From contig CAKZXL010000460.1 in the NCBI GenBank assembly GCA_937883885.1, positions 1 to 12,381 on the forward strand: a stretch of 12,381 bases of DNA, given 5' to 3'. The first letter of the stretch is position 1. Each line of letters begins with the position of its first letter. Of the stretch, positions 1 to 6,941 are shown piece by piece. This DNA comes from an uncultured Aquincola sp. (GTDB lineage: Bacteria; Pseudomonadota; Gammaproteobacteria; Burkholderiales; Burkholderiaceae). The position numbers and the translations under genes were made by a program. The notes below the pieces were generated by a model that was not told where the DNA came from, did not search any database, and saw nothing but the letters and a program-made list of their open reading frames with translations.

Positions 1-249
1 ATGCGGGTCTGGCGGCGCGACCGCTGCGCCGCCGTGATCGTGCGCGTGGCCGCCGGCCTGACGACCGACCGCGTCGTTGGCTTCACGCCAGTCGCCGACA
101 GCGCCCGTGCTACCGGCGCGGTAGGTATCGAATACCGAGCGGTGATCGAGCGGTCGCGTGGGGGCGGCCGGATCCGCCGGATCGGCCGCCCAGGCGGACG
201 TGGTGACGGACGCTGCTGCCAGCAGCATCCGGATGGAAAGATGGAACAT
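1..249 (-). CDS. Small secreted protein, probably copper/metal-cluster associated (3' end cut by window edge)
   Basis: An open frame on the minus strand runs from an ATG at 249 to the window edge without a stop, giving 83 visible residues. A GAGG Shine-Dalgarno sequence lies 5 bases before the ATG. The first 22 residues look like a signal peptide, with a hydrophobic LLAAA core and a likely cut after SAWA, so the product should be periplasmic. The mature part starts Asp/Pro-rich (ADPADPAAP). It then has a LDHRSVFDTYR segment, the short motif DWREANDAVGR near residues 53-63, and a GGHAHDHGG stretch at about 66-74 that could bind metal. From memory, small proteins with this DWRE.ND.VG pattern occur next to CusABC/TolC-type copper efflux genes in betaproteobacteria. 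I cannot confirm that here, because the following genes lie outside the window. It follows the His/Cys-rich gene at 309-683 with a 59-base gap and probably shares its transcript. The exact function is unknown. Confidence 0.6.
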   Translation of the reverse strand, partial: MFHLSIRMLLAAASVTTSAWAADPADPAAPTRPLDHRSVFDTYRAGSTGAVGDWREANDAVGRQAGGHAHDHGGAAVAPPDPH

Positions 250-308
250 GAAGACCTCGCGAGAGACAGGTGTATCGATTTCCGCCCACCGTGGACGGAT
301 TTCGGGTG

Positions 309-683
309 TCAGGCGAGGTCGTGTCTGGGCGGGCGTTCGGTGCCTTCGGTGATGAAGGCGGGAGGTGTCACGCGCGCCGGCAGCGGGCGTAGGTGCGTCG
401 AAAAATCGTCCGGCAGCCGCAGCGCGGACGGCATCAAGGCGCCGCCGATGCAGCAGGCGGCGCATGCGCTGCAGGCATGCTTGCCGTGGGCAGGGCTTGC
501 GGCGGGGTCGTGATCACCGCCGTCGTGATGTGCGTGCGCGGCCGCGTCGTCGTGCATGGTCGCCATCGTCGGCAGTCCGTGGTGCGACGGCGCGCAGCTG
601 ATCATCGCCGCCGCGGCAAAGCCCTGCAGGGGCAGTGCCAGCAGCAGCATGAAGGTCAGCAGGAGGCGGGTCGCGGCACGCAT
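309..683 (-). CDS. His/Cys-rich secreted protein, DUF2946-like (putative metal binding)
   Basis: This 124-residue protein has a clear signal peptide at residues 1-25 (MRAATR, then a Leu-rich core, then FAAAA). A His- and Asp-rich central part follows, with His at 34, 35, 44, 50, 52, 53, 58, 66 and 69. A Cys cluster C-S-A-C-A-A-C-C lies at 71-78, with another Cys at 30. The C-terminal end F-ITEGTERPPR is the kind of tail seen in DUF2946-type proteins of proteobacteria, often found with copper genes. The residues suggest binding of copper or a similar soft metal in the periplasm or at the membrane, but no enzyme activity can be read from it. The ATG at 683 has only a weak ribosome-binding site. 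It lies 45 bases after the spoVR stop on the same strand with no obvious terminator between, so it could receive read-through. The frame continues the secreted-protein theme of the next gene. Confidence 0.6.
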   Translation of the reverse strand: MRAATRLLLTFMLLLALPLQGFAAAAMISCAPSHHGLPTMATMHDDAAAHAHHDGGDHDPAASPAHGKHACSACAACCIGGALMPSALRLPDDFSTHLRPLPARVTPPAFITEGTERPPRHDLA

Positions 684-728
684 GAAAACTAGGATATCAG
701 CGCAGTGACGAAGTTCGCATGACAGCGG

Positions 729-2291
729 TCAAGTCGTGCTCGGGTCCACCGTCCACCGCCGTGCGACCGAGCCCTGGCCATTCACGCTTTCCAGATGCAC
801 CGGGAAACCCCACAGCCGGGCGACGTGCTTCAGCACTTCGTAGGCGCCGTCGTGCAGCGGCCGGTTGTTGTGCTGTGTGTGCCGCAGCATCAGAGAACGG
901 TCGCCGCGCAGGTTCACGCTCCACACCTGGATATTCGGTTCGCGCGAGCCGAGGTCATACTGGCGCGACATCGCCTCGCGCAGGTTGCGGTAGCCGGACT
1001 CGTCGTGAATGGCCGATACCTCCAGCGTCGGCTCGGTATCGTCATCGGTGATGGCGAACAGGCGGAAGGCCCGCATCACGCGCGGCGACAGGTACTGGCC
1101 GATGAAGCTTTCGTCCTTGAAGTTGCGCATCGCATGGTCCAGCGTGGGCAGCCAGTCGCTGCCCGCGATCTCGGGGAACCACTCGCGGTCTTCGTCGGTG
1201 GGCGCCTCGCACACGCGCTTCAGGTCGGTGTACATCGCAAATCCCAGCGCATAGGGGTTGATGCCGCTGTACGCCCGGTGCCCCACCGGCGGCTGGAAGA
1301 TCACGTTGGTGTGCGACTTCAGCCACTCGATCATCACGCCGTCGGTCAGATAGCCGTCGTCGTACATGGTGTTGAGCAGCTTGTGGTGCCAGAAGGTGGC
1401 CCAGCCCTCGTTCATCACCTGCGTCTGCCGCTGCGGGTAGAAGTACTGCGCCACCTTGCGCACGATGCGCACGATCTCGCGCTGCCAGGGCTCCAGCAGC
1501 GGCGCGTTCTTCTCGATGAAGTACAGCAGGTTCTCCTGCGGCTCATCCGGGAAGCGGCGCAGCTCGGCGGCTTCTTCGGGCTTGTCCGCGCGCCTGGGCA
1601 GCGTGCGCCACAGGTCGTTGACCTGCTGCTGCGCATAGGCCTCGCGGTCCTTGCGGGCGCGCAGTTCTTCGGCCAGGCTCTTGCGGCTGGGGCGGCGGTA
1701 GCGGTCGACCCCATAGTTGGCCAACGCATGGCAGGAGTCGATGAACTCCTCCACCGTTTCCAGGCCATGGCGCTCTTCGCATTCGGCCACATAGTTCTTG
1801 GCATAGACCAGGTAGTCGATGATCGACGACGCATCGGTCCACATGCGGAACAGGTAGTTGCCCTTGAAGAAGCTGTTGTGGCCGTAGGCCGCATGCGCGA
1901 TCACCAGCGCCTGCATCGCCATCGTGTTCTCCTCCATCAGGTAGCTGATGCAGGGGTTGCTGTTGATGACGATCTCATACGCCAGGCCCATGTGGCCGCG
2001 CTTGTAGTTCTTCTCGGTGGAGATGAACTCCTTGCCGTAGCTCCAGTGGCGGTAGTTCACCGGCATGCCGACGGAGGCATAGGCGTCCATCATCTGCTCG
2101 GCGGTGATGATCTCCAGCTGGTTCGGGTAGGTGTCCAGGCCATAGCGCTCGGCGGTGTGGCGGATCACCTCGTGGTACTGGTCGATCAGCTCGAACGACC
2201 AGTCGCTGGGCGCGGGCAGCGGCTGCGCAGGCCGGCGGGCCAGCGGCACCATGTGACGCAGCGGGGAGCGGGGGGCGAGCACGGCGTTCAT
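729..2291 (-). CDS. spoVR: SpoVR family protein (YcgB-like)
   Basis: This 520-residue protein matches the usual SpoVR/YcgB length of about 510. It was named for a Bacillus sporulation (cortex) gene, but the family is common in non-sporulating bacteria and its biochemical role is unknown. Conserved family stretches are easy to see: DWSFELIDQYHE near the N-terminus, the RHWSYGKEF and EIVINSNPC region, H133-AAYG-H138 followed by NSFFKGN, N294-E295-GWATFW-H302-H303, and a C-terminal SRQYDLGSREPNIQVW. I chose the ATG at 2291 because GAAGG lies 7 bases upstream. A longer frame from 2327 has no such site and adds 12 residues foreign to the family. It is the last gene of the prkA-yeaH-spoVR operon, 47 bases after yeaH. 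The paired HxxxxH and EGWA..WHH motifs look like a possible metal site, which is an inference and not established. Confidence 0.95.
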   Translation of the reverse strand: MNAVLAPRSPLRHMVPLARRPAQPLPAPSDWSFELIDQYHEVIRHTAERYGLDTYPNQLEIITAEQMMDAYASVGMPVNYRHWSYGKEFISTEKNYKRGHMGLAYEIVINSNPCISYLMEENTMAMQALVIAHAAYGHNSFFKGNYLFRMWTDASSIIDYLVYAKNYVAECEERHGLETVEEFIDSCHALANYGVDRYRRPSRKSLAEELRARKDREAYAQQQVNDLWRTLPRRADKPEEAAELRRFPDEPQENLLYFIEKNAPLLEPWQREIVRIVRKVAQYFYPQRQTQVMNEGWATFWHHKLLNTMYDDGYLTDGVMIEWLKSHTNVIFQPPVGHRAYSGINPYALGFAMYTDLKRVCEAPTDEDREWFPEIAGSDWLPTLDHAMRNFKDESFIGQYLSPRVMRAFRLFAITDDDTEPTLEVSAIHDESGYRNLREAMSRQYDLGSREPNIQVWSVNLRGDRSLMLRHTQHNNRPLHDGAYEVLKHVARLWGFPVHLESVNGQGSVARRWTVDPSTT

Positions 2292-2338
2292 GTCGGGGCC
2301 TTCAGCAATGGGTGGGTCGCATGGCAAGCAACGGCCCG

Positions 2339-3631
2339 TCAGGCCGCCTCCTGCACGCCTTCCTTCTTGAACAGGTCACGGAACACGGGGTAGATCTGCG
2401 ACGCATCGGTGGCCTTGCGCATCGCAAAGCGCCGCTGGCTTTGCGCAAGCTGCGTGTACTCCTCCCACAGGTTCTGCTCTTCTTCGGCCACCTGCACATA
2501 GGCGAAGTAGCGCACCAGCGGCAGCAGCTTCTCGCTCAGCAGCTCACGGCAGCGGCCGCTGTCGTGGTGCCAGTTGTCGCCGTCGCTGGCCTGCGCGCCG
2601 TAGATGTTCCATTCGCTGGGGTTGTAGCGGGCCTTGATGATTTCTTCCATCAGCACCAGCGCGCTGCTCACCACCGTGCCGCCAGTCTCGGTGGCATGGA
2701 AGAAGTTGTGCTCGTCCACTTCCTGCGCCTGCGTGTGGTGGCGGATGAAGACGAGGTCGATCTTCTCGTAGTGCTTGGTCAGGAACAGGTACAGCAGGAT
2801 GAAAAAGCGCTTGGCCAGGTCCTTGCGCGATTCATCCATCGAGCCCGAGACGTCCATCAGGCAGAACATCACCGCCTTGCTGCTGGGCACCGGCACGCGC
2901 ACCCGGTTGCGAAAGCGCAGGTCGATCGGGTCGAGGTAGGGGATGCGGCCCAGGCGCGTGCGCAGCTCCAGGATCTGCGCTTCCACCTCAGCAATGGCGG
3001 CGCCTGCCACGGTGTCGCCGGGTGCGGCATCGAGCTTCATCTGCAGCAGGCGCTCTTCCAGCTCACGCAGCTCGCGCCGCGATTCGCTGCCGATGGCGAT
3101 GCGCCGGCCGATGGCGCCGCGCATCGAACGCACCACGTGCAGGTTGTTGGGCGTGCCGTCGCTGGTGAAGCCGGCGCGGTGGCTCTTCCACTCCGGCGTT
3201 TCGGCCAGCTGGGTGCGCACCAGGTGCGGCAAGGCCAGGTCTTCGAAGAAGACCTGCATGAACTCTTCCTTGCTCAAGGTGAACACGAAGTCGTCGCTGC
3301 CCTCGCCCTGGTCGCTGGCCTGGCCGCTGCCCGAGCCACCACCGCCACCGCCCTTGGGCCGCTCGATGCGGTCGCCGCGCAGGTAGTCCTGGTTGCCCGG
3401 GTGCACCATCTCGCGCTTGCCGCCCTGACCGTGGCCGAAGACGGGTTCGCTGATGTCCTTCTTCGGGATGGTGATGTCTTCGCTGCGCTCGATGTCGCGG
3501 ATGCCGCGCTGGTCCACCGCCCGGCGCACCGCATCGCGTATCTGCGTCTTGTAGCGACGCAGGAAACGCTCGCGGTTGCCGATCGATTTGTTCTTGCCCG
3601 ATAAGCGCCGATCAATGATCTGCTGAAGCAT
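2339..3631 (-). CDS. yeaH: YeaH/YhbH family protein, DUF444 (UPF0229), VWA-like
   Basis: The product has 430 residues, close to E. coli YeaH (about 427). The N-terminus (MLQQIIDRRLSGKNKSIGNR) and the IPKKDISEP, HPGN.DY..GD.I.RP blocks are typical of DUF444. A Gly/Ser-rich linker with six consecutive Gly lies near residues 93-103. The C-terminal half holds a von Willebrand A-type fold with a MIDAS metal site D260-V-S262-G-S264 and the later T-G-G-T-V loop. The family is cytosolic and is always linked with the PrkA kinase. The pairing of an AAA+ ATPase with a VWA protein resembles MoxR/VWA and RavA/ViaA systems, so YeaH is likely an adaptor for PrkA (inference). It starts 33 bases after the prkA stop and is followed by spoVR. 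The start ATG has only a modest purine-rich site (GGGATGG). Confidence 0.95.
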   Translation of the reverse strand: MLQQIIDRRLSGKNKSIGNRERFLRRYKTQIRDAVRRAVDQRGIRDIERSEDITIPKKDISEPVFGHGQGGKREMVHPGNQDYLRGDRIERPKGGGGGGSGSGQASDQGEGSDDFVFTLSKEEFMQVFFEDLALPHLVRTQLAETPEWKSHRAGFTSDGTPNNLHVVRSMRGAIGRRIAIGSESRRELRELEERLLQMKLDAAPGDTVAGAAIAEVEAQILELRTRLGRIPYLDPIDLRFRNRVRVPVPSSKAVMFCLMDVSGSMDESRKDLAKRFFILLYLFLTKHYEKIDLVFIRHHTQAQEVDEHNFFHATETGGTVVSSALVLMEEIIKARYNPSEWNIYGAQASDGDNWHHDSGRCRELLSEKLLPLVRYFAYVQVAEEEQNLWEEYTQLAQSQRRFAMRKATDASQIYPVFRDLFKKEGVQEAA

Positions 3632-3664
3632 GTGCCATCCCGTCGGTTTTTGAAGGCTGATCGA

Positions 3665-5587
3665 TCAGCTGCTCTTGCGAACGCGGAGGTACCACTCGCA
3701 GAGCAAGCGCACCTGCTTGGGCGTGTAGCCCTTGTCCACCATGCGCGTCACGAAGTCCTCGTGCTTCTTGGCTTCGTCGGCGCTGGCCTTGGCGTTGAAG
3801 CTGATCACCGGCAGCAGCTCCTCGGTGTTGGAGAACATCTTCTTCTCGATCACCGTGCGCAGCTTCTCGTAGCTGGTCCACACCGGGTTCTTGCCCTGGT
3901 TGTTGGCCCGCGCCCGCAACACGAAGTTGACGATCTCGTTGCGGAAGTCCTTCGGGTTGGCAATGCCGGCCGGCTTCTCGATCTTCTCGAGCTCGGCGTT
4001 CAGCGCGCTGCGGTCGAACACCTCGCCGGTGTCGGTGTCGCGGTACTCGTGGTCCTGGATCCAGTAGTCGGCATAGGTCACGTAGCGGTCGAAGATGTTC
4101 TGGCCGTACTCGGAGTAGCTCTCCAGGTAGGCGGTCTGGATCTCCTTGCCGATGAACTCGGCATAGCGCGTGGCCAGGTGCTCCTTGATGAAGGCCAGGT
4201 ACTTCTGCTCCACCTCGGCCGGGAACTGCTCACGCTCGATCTGCTGCTCCAGCACGTACATCAGGTGCACCGGGTTGGCCGCCACTTCGGTGCTGTCGAA
4301 GTTGAAGACCTTGGACAGGATCTTGTAGGCGAAGCGGGTGGAGATGCCGCTCATGCCTTCGTCCACGCCGGCATAGTCGCGGTACTCGGCGTAGCTCTTG
4401 GCGCGCGGGTCGGTGTCCTTGAGGTTCTCGCCGTCGTAGATCTGCATCTTGCTGAAGAGGGACGAGTTCTCCGGCTCCTTCAGCCGCGTGAGCACCGCGA
4501 ACTGGCTCATCATCTTCAGCGTGCCGGGGGCGCACTTGGCCTCGGCCAGCGAAGAGCCCTTGATCAGCTTCTCGTAGATCTTGATCTCTTCGCTCACCCG
4601 CAGGCAGTACGGCACCTTGACGATGTAGATGCGGTCGAGGAAGGCCTCGTTGTTCTTGTTGTTGCGGAAGGTCTTCCACTCGCTCTCGTTGCTGTGCGCC
4701 AGCACGATGCCGTCGAACGGAATGGCGCCGAAGCCTTCGGTGCCCTTGAAGTTGCCTTCCTGCGTGGCGGTCAGCAGCGGGTGCAGCACCTTGATGGGTG
4801 CCTTGAACATTTCCACGAATTCCAGCAGGCCCTGGTTGGCCAGGCACAGGCCGCCGCTGTAGCTGTAGGCGTCGGGGTCGTCCTGGGCATAGGTCTCGAG
4901 CTTGCGGATGTCCACCTTGCCCACCAGGCTGGAGATGTCCTGGTTGTTCTCGTCGCCCGGCTCGGTCTTGGCCACGCCGATCTGCTTGAGGATGGACGGG
5001 TGGCGCTTGACCACCTTGAACTTGCGGATATCCCCACCGAACTCTTCCAGCCGCTTGACCGCCCACGGCGACAGGATGCGGTTGAGGTAGCGCCGCGGGA
5101 TGCCGTATTCCTTTTCCAGGATCGGCCCGTCCTCGGCCACGTCGAACAGCCCCAGCGGCGACTCGTTCACCGGCGAGCCCTTGATGGCGTAGAACGGCAC
5201 TTCCTGCATCAGCTGCTTCAGGCGTTCGGCGATGGAGCTCTTGCCGCCGCCCACCGGGCCCAGCAGGTAAAGAATCTGCTTCTTTTCTTCCAGGCCCTGG
5301 GCCGCATGGCGGAAGTACGACACCACCTGCTCGATGGCGTCTTCCATGCCGTAAAACTCGGCGAAGGCCGGGTAGACCTTGATGACCTTGTTGGCGAACA
5401 GGCGCGACAGGCGCGGATCGTTGCGCGTGTCGACCGTCTGGGGCTCACCGATGGCGCGGAGCATGCGCTCGGCAGCGGTGGCATAGGCCAGCGGATTGCG
5501 CTTGCACTCCGCCAGATAGTCTTCCAGAGAGAGTTCTTCTTCTCGGGTGCGTTCGTAGCGTGCGGCGAAGCTGCTGATCACGTCCAT
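3665..5587 (-). CDS. prkA: PrkA family AAA+ serine protein kinase (YeaG)
   Basis: The product has 640 residues, against about 644 for E. coli YeaG. The N-terminal half is an AAA+ domain with Walker A G110-PVGGG-K116-S117. The conserved stretch LANQGLLEFVEMFK follows, which I take as the Walker B neighbourhood, and then the HSNESEW segment. The C-terminal half is the PrkA kinase-type domain with the family blocks GVDEGMSGISTRF and EYRDTDTGEVFDRSALN. PrkA/YeaG proteins phosphorylate proteins on serine and help cells through stationary phase and nitrogen starvation. The ATG at 5587 is chosen because AAGGAGG lies 5 bases upstream. A frame from 5632 adds 15 residues before that strong site. It is the first gene of the operon prkA-yeaH-spoVR, behind a leader of about 200 nt and a sigma-54-type promoter. 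Nothing in the protein looks damaged. Confidence 0.96.
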   Translation of the reverse strand: MDVISSFAARYERTREEELSLEDYLAECKRNPLAYATAAERMLRAIGEPQTVDTRNDPRLSRLFANKVIKVYPAFAEFYGMEDAIEQVVSYFRHAAQGLEEKKQILYLLGPVGGGKSSIAERLKQLMQEVPFYAIKGSPVNESPLGLFDVAEDGPILEKEYGIPRRYLNRILSPWAVKRLEEFGGDIRKFKVVKRHPSILKQIGVAKTEPGDENNQDISSLVGKVDIRKLETYAQDDPDAYSYSGGLCLANQGLLEFVEMFKAPIKVLHPLLTATQEGNFKGTEGFGAIPFDGIVLAHSNESEWKTFRNNKNNEAFLDRIYIVKVPYCLRVSEEIKIYEKLIKGSSLAEAKCAPGTLKMMSQFAVLTRLKEPENSSLFSKMQIYDGENLKDTDPRAKSYAEYRDYAGVDEGMSGISTRFAYKILSKVFNFDSTEVAANPVHLMYVLEQQIEREQFPAEVEQKYLAFIKEHLATRYAEFIGKEIQTAYLESYSEYGQNIFDRYVTYADYWIQDHEYRDTDTGEVFDRSALNAELEKIEKPAGIANPKDFRNEIVNFVLRARANNQGKNPVWTSYEKLRTVIEKKMFSNTEELLPVISFNAKASADEAKKHEDFVTRMVDKGYTPKQVRLLCEWYLRVRKSS

Positions 5588-5643
5588 GCGGACCTCCTTG
5601 GTGAGGAAGGCGTCGGCGGGTCGCAACCCCACCGTCGTCTGGG

Positions 5644-5692
5644 AAGTTCTGATGGAGTCCCGGCTGGACAGGCCCAGGCGCCATCAGAGCTT
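5644..5692 (-). repeat. Inverted repeat / hairpin in the prkA leader
   Basis: Reading the minus strand, AAGCTCTGATGG (5692 to 5681) is answered by CCATCAGAACTT (5655 to 5644). This gives 11 of 12 pairs, with 8 consecutive perfect pairs in the middle. The 25-nt loop has a possible inner stem CTGG/CCAG. The structure would sit in the 5' untranslated leader of prkA, about 57 nt before the start codon, if transcription starts near 5788. It could be an RNA control element or a DNA binding site. No known riboswitch family is recognised. Confidence 0.5.
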
Positions 5693-5798
5693 TCCGGTCA
5701 CTGGCGTTCGTTCTCGTCGGTGTTCAGCTTCCTCTATGCCGGACAGACATGAAGCGCTGAGAAGCGGGTGGTAAGCCCGTCAAACTCAGCGAGGGTTG

Positions 5799-5814
5799 AG
5801 CAAGCTCTGTGCCC
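5799..5814 (-). promoter_or_regulatory. Sigma-54 (RpoN, -24/-12) promoter for prkA-yeaH-spoVR
   Basis: The minus strand reads GGGCAC-AGAGC-TTGCT, against the sigma-54 consensus TGGCACG-N4-TTGC(A/T). The invariant GG (5813/5812) and GC (5801/5800) are present with the exact 12-base offset. Only the first base (G for T) and the base after GGCAC (A for G) differ. It points toward prkA, with a predicted start near 5787-5788 and a leader of about 200 nt. E. coli yeaGH is known to depend on NtrC and sigma-54, so this match is biologically expected. Confidence 0.65.
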
Positions 5815-5837
5815 CGCCCCGTTGAGACACCCTACCA

Positions 5838-5877
5838 AAGTGCATCGTTCCCTACAACAACGCAAAGCGATGCACTT
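5838..5877. repeat. Perfect 10-bp inverted repeat upstream of the prkA promoter (possible activator site)
   Basis: The arms AAGTGCATCG (5838-5847) and CGATGCACTT (5868-5877) are perfect reverse complements separated by 20 bases, so their centres are 30 bases apart, about three helical turns. It lies some 50-90 bases upstream of the predicted prkA start and contains TGCA cores. It may bind a dimeric regulator or form a hairpin in the parB 3' region. No T-run of note follows on either strand, so a terminator role is less likely. Confidence 0.45.
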
Positions 5878-5898
5878 CGGCTGACGTCGTGAACACTG

Positions 5899-5917
5899 TG
5901 CGCCCAAAAGTGGCGCA
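5899..5917. repeat. Dyad TGCGCC-N7-GGCGCA, possible enhancer site
   Basis: A perfect 6-bp inverted repeat surrounds the 7-base centre CAAAAGT. It is centred about 120 bases upstream of the predicted prkA start, the usual place for binding sites of sigma-54 activators. Its shape resembles the NtrC site TGCACC-N5-GGTGCA but has a longer spacer and G for A, so it is not a standard NtrC site. Confidence 0.35.
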
Positions 5918-5970
5918 GCGCATGCGGGTTGCCGCGGTATCCCCGCCGGCTGCGGGGCAAGGTGGGTCAA

Positions 5971-5992
5971 GCGCGTGACAGGCGCCACGCGC
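5971..5992 (-). terminator. GC-rich hairpin just after parB, weak terminator candidate
   Basis: GCGCGTG (5971-5977) and CACGCGC (5986-5992) form a perfect 7-bp stem with an 8-base loop, starting 12 bases past the parB stop. On the minus strand only TTG follows, not a real T-run, so it would be an inefficient intrinsic terminator or a 3' end protecting structure. A second short GC stem (CCCCGC/GCGGGG) follows at 5941-5957. Confidence 0.35.
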
Positions 5993-6004
5993 AATGGGGC
6001 GCTG

Positions 6005-6931
6005 TCAGCGCTCGCTGATGCCCAGCTTGTCCAGCAGGCCGTTCAACTCTTCCAGCGTGCCGAAGGAGATGGCGATCTCACCCTGCTCGCCACGCGCGGT
6101 GCGGCGCAGCACGCGGATCTCGACCGCGGCGGTCAGCTTGTCGGCCAGGGCTTCTTCCAGCCGCACGATGTCGCGGGCCTTGTCCTTCTTCGCGCGCGAA
6201 GGCGTGCGGCTGCCGTTGGCGCCACTGGCGGCACTGCGGGCCACCAGGCGTTCGGCTTCACGCACCGACAGCTTGCGAGCCACCACTTCATTGGCATGCA
6301 GGATCTGCTGCGCCGCGTCCAGCGGCAGCAGTGCGCGGGCGTGGCCCATGTCCAGGTCGCCGGCCATCAGCAGCTGCTGCACCGGCGGCGCCAGGTTGAG
6401 CAGGCGCAGCAGGTTGCTGGCCGCGCTGCGCGAACGGCCCACCGCCTGCGCCGCGCCTTCGTGGGTGAGCCCGAACTCATCGACCAGGCGCTTCAGGCCC
6501 TGGGCTTCTTCCAGCGGATTGAGGTCTTCGCGCTGGATGTTCTCGATCAGCGCCATCACGGCGGCGGCTTCGTCCGGCACCTCCTTGACGAGCACCGGCA
6601 CTTCGTCCAGGCCGGCCAGGCGGGCGGCGCGCGAGCGGCGTTCGCCGGCGATGATCTCGTACTGCGGCAGCGCGCCGCCGTCACCCGCGGCGTCGGGGCC
6701 CAGCGGGCGCACCAGCACCGGCTGCATCACGCCCTGCGACTTGATGCTTTCGGCCAACTCGTAGAGCGAGCCTTCGTCCATGCGCGTGCGCGGCTGGTAT
6801 CTGCCGGGCCGCAACTGCGTGAGCTTGAGCGATCGCGGCGCGCCATCGACCGCCGCGGGTGTGTCGCTCACGCGCGGGCCGAGCAATGCCTCGAGCCCGA
6901 GGCCGAGCCCCTTCTGCTTTTTGGTGACCAT
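6005..6931 (-). CDS. parB: ParB/Spo0J chromosome partition protein
   Basis: The product has 308 residues, normal for chromosomal ParB. The N-terminus VTKKQKGLGLGLEALLG is the conserved ParA-contact segment. The CTP-binding ParB/sulfiredoxin-like domain shows the GERRSRA box at 96-102 and ENIQREDLNPLEEA from 130. A helix-turn-helix for parS binding covers about 154-180 (LTHEGAAQAVGRSRSAASNLLRLL). The C-terminal dimer domain ends ISFGTLEELNGLLDKL. The ATG at 6931 is chosen because it starts the conserved GLGLGLEALL segment. A longer frame from 7066 only overlaps the upstream gene. Spacing to the upstream hydrolase is 10 bases, so parB probably depends on its transcript. There is no good Shine-Dalgarno sequence, which fits translational coupling. 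ParB loads on parS and slides as a CTP-dependent clamp. I did not find a parS site in the window. Confidence 0.96.
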   Translation of the reverse strand: MVTKKQKGLGLGLEALLGPRVSDTPAAVDGAPRSLKLTQLRPGRYQPRTRMDEGSLYELAESIKSQGVMQPVLVRPLGPDAAGDGGALPQYEIIAGERRSRAARLAGLDEVPVLVKEVPDEAAAVMALIENIQREDLNPLEEAQGLKRLVDEFGLTHEGAAQAVGRSRSAASNLLRLLNLAPPVQQLLMAGDLDMGHARALLPLDAAQQILHANEVVARKLSVREAERLVARSAASGANGSRTPSRAKKDKARDIVRLEEALADKLTAAVEIRVLRRTARGEQGEIAISFGTLEELNGLLDKLGISER

Positions 6932-6941
6932 CGGGCGATTG

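Larger units (their letters stand above)
5588..6004. other. Regulatory intergenic region between parB and prkA
   Basis: This is the longest stretch without a gene (417 bases). In order from parB it holds the hairpin after the parB stop, a GC stem at 5941-5957, the 5899-5917 dyad, the 5838-5877 inverted repeat, the sigma-54 promoter at 5799-5814, a leader with the 5644-5692 hairpin, and the strong prkA ribosome-binding site at about 5593-5599. The short frames across it have no family resemblance and no supported start, so I read it as non-coding. Confidence 0.7.

Noticed and set aside
684..728. Promoter directly before the His/Cys-rich gene
   Set aside because: A TATCCT-like -10 is present, but no -35 at a suitable distance, and it would put the start at the ATG.
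795..2393. A 532-residue open frame on the plus strand
   Set aside because: Shadow of spoVR; His/Val/Leu/Ala-rich composition typical of antisense frames and no family features.
3134..3139. CACGTG core, considered as a parS site
   Set aside because: The flanks (CAC before and CAGGTT after) do not form the GTTNCACGTGNAAC palindrome, and it lies in coding sequence of yeaH.
2312..3604. A 430-residue open frame on the plus strand
   Set aside because: Antisense of yeaH with the same shadow composition.
5588..5632. Longer prkA start at 5632
   Set aside because: The extra 15 residues include the AAGGAGG site itself, which is ideally spaced for the ATG at 5587.
3632..5752. A 706-residue open frame on the plus strand
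   Set aside because: It is antisense to prkA, which has full family motifs, correct length and a strong ribosome-binding site. The long frame comes from high-GC codon bias and has no recognisable domain.
5941..5957. CCCCGC/GCGGGG hairpin as a terminator of parB
   Set aside because: Stem of 6 bp without a T-run; such short GC stems are frequent by chance in this base composition.
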